DNA of 64,000 nt, taken from Bifidobacterium catenulatum PV20-2 (GTDB lineage Bacteria; Actinomycetota; Actinomycetes; Actinomycetales; Bifidobacteriaceae). Both the position numbers and the translations under genes were made by a program. Under the pieces are notes generated by a model, which was not told where the DNA came from, did not search any database, and was given only the letters and a program-made list of their open reading frames with translations. Where the stretch lies: NCBI RefSeq assembly GCF_000800455.1, contig NZ_CP007456.1:310001-374000 (forward strand), given 5' to 3'. This document shows, one piece after another, positions 60,601 to 64,000 of this stretch (its first letter is position 1; each line of letters opens with the position of its first letter).

Positions 60601-60974
60601 GCGACGACCACATGGTCTGGCTGCGCGAACCGCTGAAGGTCGGCTCCGTCAAGGCGGGCCTGGCCACGTCGCTCGGTTTCGGCCACGTGTCCGGCTTCGC
60701 TGCGATCGTCAATCCGGGCGCATTCGAAGCGGCAGTGGCCAACACCGCGGGCGCCGAGGCATTGAATGCATGGCATGATCGCGCCAACGAGCGTTTGGCT
60801 GCCGGCCAGCGTCGCCTCGAGGAAGGCATGATGGGCCGCGCCGCGCTCTACGAGCCGATTGACAACCGTCGCTTCCATGAGGATGGCCGCGGCTACAACG
60901 CGCACGAAGTGGAGAAGGCCATGCTGCTCGATCCGAACGCGCGTCTGAGCGCCTCCGGCTACTTCGAAGCCTGA
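51642..60974 (+). CDS. fas: Type I fatty acid synthase (multidomain)
   Basis: Single 3110-aa polypeptide that carries out the whole fatty acid cycle in the cytosol. Domains in order: acetyltransferase (GHSQG, Ser about 123), enoyl reductase with FMN-binding barrel (LLAGMTPTTVEPEIV near residue 403; EVEGGSAGGHHSW near 548), hot-dog dehydratase (GDFNPIH, His about 1236), malonyl/palmitoyl transferase (YPGQGIQQQG near 1338; GHSLG, Ser about 1441), acyl carrier domain (NGVSSRRNQLL, Ser about 1832-1833) after an Ala/Pro-rich swinging linker (about 1750-1785), ketoreductase (VVTGVAPNSIA near 2140) and ketosynthase (ACATAA, Cys about 2757; His about 2909 and 2950). There is no phosphopantetheinyl transferase domain; acpS downstream supplies it. 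AAGGAAC precedes the ATG at 51642. Confidence 0.97.
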   Translation: MNTFFLDRLNGEPHALAFAGQSTPWPVALADQSANPVLDEALHAHADAAQALLYPVSADLLATTGRPVDLFGFEPNPARLGAAAAASASVPGIALAQLGALLDAASLGYNPAVAKPVAVLGHSQGVLAVHMVQSIVEAGSIEAASAQIDEILAIATLIGVAGTRQARQLGLAARHGEATPMLSVKDITRAQVDALIKRVSGARGPIAVAVTNSATHYVLSGYPEDLAAFGVEVAKEHKHQAKLREEKVRGGRVFEPVLEYLDVTLPFHSPLMAEAVSQAVSWAESCGINADHARELAAEVLLNHVDWAARVRALMKSTDPSALWVLDFGPGTTVGKLFSTVAQGTGVGVVEASTVADRGELSTLETLPERTQNWTRFAPSIIHTSAGDKVRTAFTELTGKAPVLLAGMTPTTVEPEIVAAAANAGYWAELAGGGQVTASVFDRHVAKLEEELEEGRTVEFNAMFMDRYLWNLQFGSQRIVPKKRASGTPIDGVVVSAGIPEFDEAVELIHNLNADGFPYVSFKPGTVDQIRQVVRIAKAVAPVKVLIEVEGGSAGGHHSWESLDDLLLSTYAEVREQANLVLVVGGGIGTPERGADYITGEWSAEYGRPLMPVDGVLVGTAVMTAKEAHTSPEVKQMLVNTPGIPAKGADADPFAPLGEQWVPSGQAKGGVTSGLSHLHADIYELENSSARCGRLLVRVMKHPEELESRREEIIEALNATAKPYFGDLKAMTYLAWAQRFADLAFPWADETYADRFLHLLQRIEARVTTQESGEFASLFASRADVESDPHAAIAKLAEVYPQADELTVTPMDEAWFPVLVREYPKPMPFVPVIDNDLLRWWGQDQLWQSEDSRYSADSVRIIPGPISVAGITTVDEPVADILGRFEAAMVKRVSAESPSADKTAFAQLGAASSAEEFIRKSPNISWVGHLMANPAYGTSNGDANYEIRKISSEGNVEKYDLDIHLDTYWDNDPDGGKSKHAVRDIVIPLNVDGNESGLFPVVDRDRLPEHVYRMLADTAGIGNTAITGDKLTAMPVIEQVADKASYPFGQAHTSYTLSANLGFDHEAATGGALPSNLVPSRIAPDALVGPAWPAIYAALGSVYVNGFPVIEGLLNAVHLDHLIELEVSEDELLKHIGEQIALTSWAEDYFESASGRVVTIHVTHSTQDGTVLANETERFAIRGRAYSDALPPEAPDYGGIDAEIESTPRRLLRRVKVTAPHEMTAFARTSGDFNPIHTSHRGAAVSGLAAPLVHGMWLSATAQYAVQALDGKGAHYEIAGWTYNMYGMVQLDDEVEISIERVGRVAHSGMVLEVTSRINGNIVSRGTAIVRAPKSAFVYPGQGIQQQGMVLDERAKSPAARDVWERADKVTREKLGFSILTVVRDNPKELTANGVTYRHPEGLLNLTQFTQVALATVAFAQTARLREAGADIWPAYFAGHSLGEYNALSSFAGVIPLETVIELVFHRGSTMHHLIPRDAKGRSNYRMGALRPNQFGVGDDGVREYVESVSKASGEFLQIVNYNLAGQQYAVAGTIAGLKALKADSDRRVAEYGGKPAFMLVPGIDVPFHSTLLRKGVPEFRDKLDALLPQTIDYRGRLVGRYIPNLVAEPFEMTKEFAAKILEVVPSERIQAALDDPQIWDSYAADDQKLGRLLLTELLSWQFASPVRWIETQALLFGSAEQGGLGVEEYVEVGLGNAPTLANLGAKTLRLPQFAGRDVTVYNVGRDEGRVYMTDSDSLVPEEEADDSAVTASAASAAVAASVVPAAAPAAVAEVPVAAASAPADAPSGAAVADIAFKASDAIATLLAYSAKVRPDQIGESDTTDTLTNGVSSRRNQLLMDISSELGVASVDGAAEATVKALSALVNKVAPNYKAFGPVLSDIVRDRVRGMFGAAGVKLGQITKRVTDTWQLGEGWASHVVAALVLETREGASSRGGDLASLSTDAASNAAAANALIDAAVQKVAADKGIAVAMPSAGSAAGGAVVDSAALDAFAAKVTGADGVLASTAKFVLNQLGVAAPVAEETADENAAVVAAVEAELGADWPKQVEPRFDERKAILFDDRWASAREDLARAYYNNDESALNGSFIGLGKTIADEAAWYAGKSDNADLKVAFNRVAAEAGENASESAENSRFAGDIAVVTGVAPNSIAAQVVNGLLAGGATVVATSHSFKPSVKAWAKQTYREHAAGDAKLWLVPANLSSYRDVDALVAWVGNVQKKTSGATTTILKPAYEPSLFFPFAAPPVHGSLADSGELFESQARLMLWGVERAIAGLAKIGADTDVQHKLHVVLPGSPNRGIFGGDGAYGEVKSAFDAIVNRARAEKVWSSRVTFAHPKIGWVRGTGLMGGNDPLVEVVERHGLKTYSTAEIAVELLNLSTRESRIEAAKAPLDVDLTGGLGNEPIDIKALRAEAMADAAQAEAANAKNAIAGNESDTEAKTLIKALPSPRAPRQAKVDLADWQNVTARPEDEIVIVSVGELGPWGSGRTRFEAELGIHSDGQVDLSAGAVLELAWNMGLLTWNDSPKPGWYDVDGNLVPEEDIAERYHDAVVARSGVRPFDEGMGNDYKDGTDEEEAEVFLDHDVTFSVPTCEIAEEYVKLDEAHTSFAADAESGEWNVTRHAGSMIRVPRRAAMTRTVGGQFPKGFDPVKWGIPASMVGDVDKIALWNIVTTVDAYLSAGFTPTEILEAVHPSMVASTQGTGFGGMASMRKLYLDRFLNHEIPTDILQEALPNVVAAHVMQSYIGGYGNMVQPISACATAAVSLEEGADKIALGKADFVVTGAIDDIGVESVIGFGNMNATANSEEMYAKGIDARFFSRANDRRRGGFVESQGGGTILLTRGDIALKLGLPVAGVIGFVHSYADGAHTSIPAPGLGALAAGMGGKDSKLVRDLARLGVAPDDIAVVSKHDTSTNANDPNESELHNTLAHAIGRADGNPLFVISQKTLTGHAKGGACIFQVNGLTQLFKSGVIPANASLDCVDPKLMRDDHMVWLREPLKVGSVKAGLATSLGFGHVSGFAAIVNPGAFEAAVANTAGAEALNAWHDRANERLAAGQRRLEEGMMGRAALYEPIDNRRFHEDGRGYNAHEVEKAMLLDPNARLSASGYFEA

Positions 60975-61100
60975 TTCCCGCGTTTGGGCGCCTGAAATTT
61001 CTGGCGCTCAGACGCACAGTCATCAAATCCCGTATCTGTCGCGATCTCAGTATGTCGCGGCAGATACGGGATTTTCATATTCTTGAATCACTTTACTTTC

Positions 61101-61148
61101 CGTCTGCACGACTTCCGTTTGGTGCCGTATTTTCACTTGTGCAGACGT
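61101..61148. repeat. GTGCAGACG inverted-repeat cluster, locus 2
   Basis: CCGTCTGCACGACTT (61101-61115) faces CACTTGTGCAGACG (61135-61148); the two can pair through CGTCTGCAC/GTGCAGACG. It shares the word with 31746-31814, about 29 kb away. It lies between fas and acpS, beyond a hairpin-like region with repeated CGGGATTT (61021-61076). Confidence 0.6.
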
Positions 61149-61293
61149 GAAACGAGGGGAGCGCAATGCGGGCGGCAGAGGATGAAGCGCTTAAGTATGA
61201 TGGTATCCTTGCATGAAAACGAAGTATCGCCCGCCTGTTGTGCGGAAGTCGACATGGTTCGTTTCTTTCTGAAAACTTTCGAAAGGCTGGAAA

Positions 61294-61785
61294 ATGCTGG
61301 GTTTGGGGCATGACATCGTGGATGTGCCTGCGTTCGCCGAGCAACTGGGCGAACCTGGGTCGCGCATGCGAAACCTGTTCTCCACACGCGAGCTATGGCA
61401 GACCGCTCAACGGGCGCGGGTCAAGCGGGATAGCGAGGCGGTGCATCTTGCGGCCCGCTGGGCGGGCAAGGAGGCCTTCCTCAAGGCGTGGTGCGAGGCG
61501 ATTTCGTGTGGGGCGAAAGGCGATGGCGACATTGCATATCCGTACACGCTTGACGATTTTCCTTGGTCGCGCATCGAAATACTTGACGATTCCCACGGCG
61601 TGCCCCACGTCATGCTCTCGCCCGAGGTGCGATGCAAGTTGCGGCAATCGTTGGGGCTGCCGGTTGACGGGGATGACCAATCGTGCGAAATACATATTTC
61701 CATGAGCCATGACGGATCTGTTGCGTCCGCGGTGGTGACAATAGATTGCGATTTCGACTTGCGATTGTTGAGGGAGTGTGTATAA
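61294..61785 (+). CDS. acpS: Holo-[acyl-carrier-protein] synthase
   Basis: Transfers 4'-phosphopantetheine from CoA to the carrier Ser of the upstream fatty acid synthase (163 aa). The AcpS-type motifs GLGHDIVDVPAF (Mg site) and RWAGKEAFLKAW are clear, and ISMSHDGSVASAVV closes the fold. A middle insert of about 25 residues makes it longer than the usual 120-130 aa. GAAAGGCTGGAAA precedes the ATG. The last codons overlap the promoter of the tRNA-Gly gene. Confidence 0.92.
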   Translation: MLGLGHDIVDVPAFAEQLGEPGSRMRNLFSTRELWQTAQRARVKRDSEAVHLAARWAGKEAFLKAWCEAISCGAKGDGDIAYPYTLDDFPWSRIEILDDSHGVPHVMLSPEVRCKLRQSLGLPVDGDDQSCEIHISMSHDGSVASAVVTIDCDFDLRLLRECV

Positions 61786-61786
61786 T
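61759..61786 (+). promoter_or_regulatory. Promoter of tRNA-Gly, inside the acpS 3' end
   Basis: -35 TTGCGA (61759-61764), a 16-nt spacer and a perfect -10 TATAAT (61781-61786). The acpS stop codon TAA (61783-61785) lies within the -10 box. The mature tRNA begins 45 nt downstream. Confidence 0.75.
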
Positions 61787-61830
61787 GGCTCAAGTCGTTT
61801 CGTGTCGGCTTCGGCGGGCATAGACGGTGC

Positions 61831-61904
61831 GCGGATGTAGCTCAATGGTAGAGCCTCAGTCTTCCAAACTGATTACGCGGGTTCGATTCCCGTCATCCGC
61901 TCCA
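61831..61904 (+). tRNA. tRNA-Gly (anticodon TCC)
   Basis: 74-nt cloverleaf: acceptor GCGGATG/CATCCGC, D-arm GCTCAATGGTAGAGC, anticodon stem TCAGT/ACTGA with loop CTTCCAA (anticodon TCC), T-loop TTCGATT, and an encoded CCA end. Confidence 0.97.
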
Positions 61905-61924
61905 CACAATCGTTAGAGAAGAAG

Positions 61925-61951
61925 AAAGGCGTGCTTAATGGCACGCCTTTT
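61925..61951 (+). terminator. Terminator of tRNA-Gly
   Basis: Perfect stem AAAGGCGTGC (61925-61934) with GCACGCCTTT (61941-61950) and a 6-nt loop. Only a short T run (four) follows. Confidence 0.8.
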
Positions 61952-62055
61952 GCATACCTGCCGTACGATTGCTTCGACGACTGGGTATGCTGGACGTGTC
62001 GCGACAGCGGCGTGACGGTCGCAGCAGGCGGTAATCGCAATACAACGGAGCGGGT

Positions 62056-62730
62056 ATGGCACAAACGCAAGGCAACAAGGTGACGGAAGTCGTCGACGGC
62101 GTGATCGAACAGGTCGACGTTTCCAAGCATCCGACGGCGTCCATTGAAGCGTCTGATCTTTCCTTGGCCGACATCGAGCGTCGTAAATCGCATCCGGCAC
62201 ACTGGGTGCTGTTCATCGCGCTGGTGCTGGTGGCTCTGATCGTGCCCTACTGGTGGGGACGTTTTCTCGCGGTCAAGGATGCGGCTTGGATTGTCGACAA
62301 CCTCGGTTTCCTTGATCCCAAGGGTGTTGCGTTGATTTCGTGGACTGTCACCATCATGGCGATGACCGGCTTGGGATTGATGGTCGCCGATGTGAAGAAA
62401 TGGCTGTGGGGCACGGTTTTTGTGGTGGGACTCGCCGCCGAGCAGTTCGTTGCCGGCATGTGCCTGCTGAGCTTCAACTTCTGGAACGCCACTTATGTGA
62501 TGTATGGCGATTCCTCGGGGCTTGCCAACGCCGCGAATCTTGGCATTATCGCGGCCGGATGCGGTGTCGCCGTCTACGCGGTGCTGTGGGTTGGACTGCT
62601 GGTCTGCATCAAAAAGGAATCGAAATTCAATGTGCTTACGCGCAGTTGGGCGTCGTTTTTGCTGTTTTTCGTGATCGAGAGCATTTCGCTCGCGGTGGTG
62701 CTGTTCGGCGGGCTGCTGAACGTGGTCTGA
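62056..62730 (+). CDS. Conserved-looking membrane protein, unknown function
   Basis: Not recognised. The 224-aa product has a polar, charged N-terminal tail of about 45 residues (including KSHPAHW just before the membrane) and about five hydrophobic segments (about residues 48-66, 93-112, 120-144, 160-184 and 200-220). There is no signal peptide, catalytic motif or cysteine pattern. TACAACGGAGCGGGT gives a plausible ribosome site (GGAG) before the ATG. It is alone between tRNA-Gly and rpsO and codes in the same GC-rich style as its neighbours, so it is probably part of the resident genome. Confidence 0.65.
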   Translation: MAQTQGNKVTEVVDGVIEQVDVSKHPTASIEASDLSLADIERRKSHPAHWVLFIALVLVALIVPYWWGRFLAVKDAAWIVDNLGFLDPKGVALISWTVTIMAMTGLGLMVADVKKWLWGTVFVVGLAAEQFVAGMCLLSFNFWNATYVMYGDSSGLANAANLGIIAAGCGVAVYAVLWVGLLVCIKKESKFNVLTRSWASFLLFFVIESISLAVVLFGGLLNVV

Positions 62731-62862
62731 AGCGTCGCTTGCGGAATGGTCTGATTTGGTCTGCCCCTCGTGTATGATTTCCCTTTGGCGTATTTCGCCC
62801 GCGGATAGAGAGCGCGCCGGTATTGGACCGGCAGCACCGCGCAGCAACATAAGGAGGATGCC

Positions 62863-63132
62863 GTGGCACTTACGGCTGAGGAAAAGCAGGAAATCATCAA
62901 GACTTACGCTACCCACGAGGGTGACACCGGCTCCCCGGAGGTCCAGGTTGCTCTGCTGACCAAGCGTATCGCTGATCTGACCGAGCACCTCAAGGAGCAC
63001 AAGCATGATCACCACTCCCGTCGTGGTCTGCTGCTGATGGTCGGCGATCGTCGTCGTATGCTTGATTACCTCAAGCGCGTTGACATCAACCGTTACCGCT
63101 CCCTGATTGAGCGTCTGGGTCTGCGCCGATAG
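62863..63132 (+). CDS. rpsO: 30S ribosomal protein S15
   Basis: 89-aa primary 16S rRNA binding protein. It shows [20 protein letters not shown] and [22 protein letters not shown], the S15 signature. The start codon is GTG, with AAGGAGG 9 nt before it. It is followed by a terminator and then pnp, the widespread rpsO-pnp pair. Confidence 0.97.
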   Translation: MALTAEEKQEIIKTYATHEGDTGSPEVQVALLTKRIADLTEHLKEHKHDHHSRRGLLLMVGDRRRMLDYLKRVDINRYRSLIERLGLRR

Positions 63133-63143
63133 TTAAATTCTTC

Positions 63144-63177
63144 CGCCCGAATGCCTTCCTTGGCGTTCGGGCGTTTT
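63144..63177 (+). terminator. Terminator after rpsO
   Basis: CGCCCGAATGCC (63144-63155) pairs with GGCGTTCGGGCG (63162-63173) with one G-U, loop of 6 nt, then TTTT. Confidence 0.85.
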
Positions 63178-63259
63178 GCATGACAGCCGCGTTGAGGAAA
63201 AGACAGTTTGAAAGCCCGAGGTTTAGGGCGCATGAGGTCTAGAATCTAAAGATGAGGAA

Positions 63260-63326
63260 GCGACGAAGGTAACGTCGCGTCACGCATGCAGAAATCGGTT
63301 GGAGTCCGCTGAAGAGGACTGCCGAT
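63260..63326 (+). promoter_or_regulatory. Double-hairpin leader of pnp
   Basis: Hairpin 1: GCGACG (63260-63265) with CGTCGC (63273-63278). Hairpin 2 is stacked: ATCGG (63294-63298) with CCGAT (63322-63326), enclosing AGTCC (63303-63307) with GGACT (63316-63320). In E. coli the pnp leader is cut by RNase III for autoregulation; this structure could serve the same end. Confidence 0.45.
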
Positions 63327-63356
63327 AGTTGGTAAAAGAAAAAAAGGAGGAACCCT

Positions 63357-64000
63357 ATGGAGGGTCCCGAAATCAAGGCTGTTGAAGCCGTAATCGATAA
63401 TGGTTCATTTGGTAAGCGCACGTTGCGCTTCGAGACCGGTCGTCTCGCCCAGCAGGCGGATGGTGCCGTTGCCGCCTATCTTGACGATGATTCGATGATT
63501 CTGTCGACCACCACCGCCGGTTCCAGCCCGAAGGAGAACTACGACTTCTTCCCGCTGACCGTGGACGTGGAAGAGAAGATGTACGCCGCCGGCAAGATCC
63601 CGGGCTCGTTCTTCCGCCGTGAAGGCCGCCCGAGCTCCGAAGCTATTCTCGCTTGCCGTATCATCGACCGTCCGCTGCGCCCGTTGTTCCCACACACGCT
63701 GCGCAACGAAGTGCAGGTTGTGGAAACCGTGCTCGCCGTCAACCCGGACGATGCGTACGATGTTATCGCTCTGAATGCTGCTTCCGCTTCCACCATGATT
63801 TCCGGTCTACCGTTCGAAGGCCCGGTTTCCGGCGTTCGCCTGGCTCTGATCGACGGCCAGTGGGTCGCTTTCCCGCGTTGGAGCGAGCGTGAGCGCGCCG
63901 TGTTCGAAATCGTGGTTGCAGGCCGCGTAGTGGAGAACGGCGATGTCGCCATCGCTATGATCGAAGCCGGCGCAGGTAAGAACGCCTGGCACCTCATCTA
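63357..64000 (+). CDS. pnp: Polynucleotide phosphorylase (5' part)
   Basis: The gene runs off the right edge; 214 codons are present. The first RNase PH-like domain is clear: [73 protein letters not shown], matching actinobacterial PNPase/guanosine pentaphosphate synthetase. It degrades RNA 3' to 5' by phosphorolysis. AAAGGAGGAACCCT precedes the ATG at 63357. It is downstream of rpsO and has a structured leader. Confidence 0.95.
   Translation, partial: MEGPEIKAVEAVIDNGSFGKRTLRFETGRLAQQADGAVAAYLDDDSMILSTTTAGSSPKENYDFFPLTVDVEEKMYAAGKIPGSFFRREGRPSSEAILACRIIDRPLRPLFPHTLRNEVQVVETVLAVNPDDAYDVIALNAASASTMISGLPFEGPVSGVRLALIDGQWVAFPRWSERERAVFEIVVAGRVVENGDVAIAMIEAGAGKNAWHLI

Noticed and set aside
57465..60905. 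An 1146-codon open frame antisense to the second half of fas
   Set aside because: Same reason: it is a mirror of fas codon bias with no recognisable protein domain.

Overview
The window looks like a chromosomal segment of a Bifidobacterium. The reasons are a moderately high GC content (roughly 58-60%, estimated by eye), actinobacterial gene neighbourhoods (coaD-sepIVA-DUF177-rpmF-rnc; rne-rplU-rpmA-obgE-proB; secE-nusG-rplKA), a single giant type I fatty acid synthase next to a fused biotin-carboxylase/biotin-carrier subunit, and FemABX cross-bridge transferases. The species cannot be fixed from sequence reading alone. Nearly everything is core housekeeping. I see no prophage, insertion sequence, CRISPR array or rRNA operon.

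Layout. 0-5.1 kb: 5' end of ffh (minus), cysS (minus), a class-I glutamine amidotransferase and an ABC-F ATPase (plus). 5.2-6.2 kb: a small accessory patch with an AT-richer unknown lipoprotein and the decayed 3' part of a DUF4143-type ATPase gene. 6.2-12.4 kb (minus): ilvB-ilvN, rnc, rpmF, DUF177, a SepIVA/DivIVA-like coiled coil and coaD. 12.5-16.4 kb: DUF3039 protein, an aldo/keto reductase divergent from a MerR regulator, rdgB and rph. 16.7-22.4 kb: pncB, two tandem FemABX genes, tRNA-Thr(CGT), tRNA-Leu(TAG) and an AEC-family carrier. 22.8-31.7 kb: pgi, rplS, lepB, rnhB, a two-gene ABC exporter, a second AEC carrier and dapE. 32.1-43 kb: rne, rplU, rpmA, obgE, proB, an aminotransferase, tRNA-Trp, secE, nusG, rplK and rplA.

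43.2-61.8 kb is the most coherent functional block: a PucR-type regulator, an orphan polytopic membrane protein, birA (biotin ligase without a DNA-binding domain), bioY (biotin uptake), accBC, accD, fas (about 3110 aa) and acpS. Together these supply biotin, make malonyl-CoA, elongate fatty acids and phosphopantetheinylate the synthase. 61.8-64 kb: tRNA-Gly(TCC), an unknown membrane protein, rpsO and the 5' part of pnp.

The least explained signals are non-coding: a 10-bp-periodic degenerate array after merR; a dispersed GTGCAGACG inverted repeat at two distant loci; three CGCAAGA copies spaced exactly 13 bp apart in front of fas; a MerR-type palindrome inside a 19-bp promoter spacer; structured leaders before rplS, rne and pnp; and several genes without a Shine-Dalgarno sequence whose start codon lies 7-8 nt after a -10-like hexamer (candidate leaderless mRNAs). 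I do not see a clear-cut novel multi-gene system. The FAS/biotin block with its candidate operator repeats, and the non-coding repeats, are the best leads.
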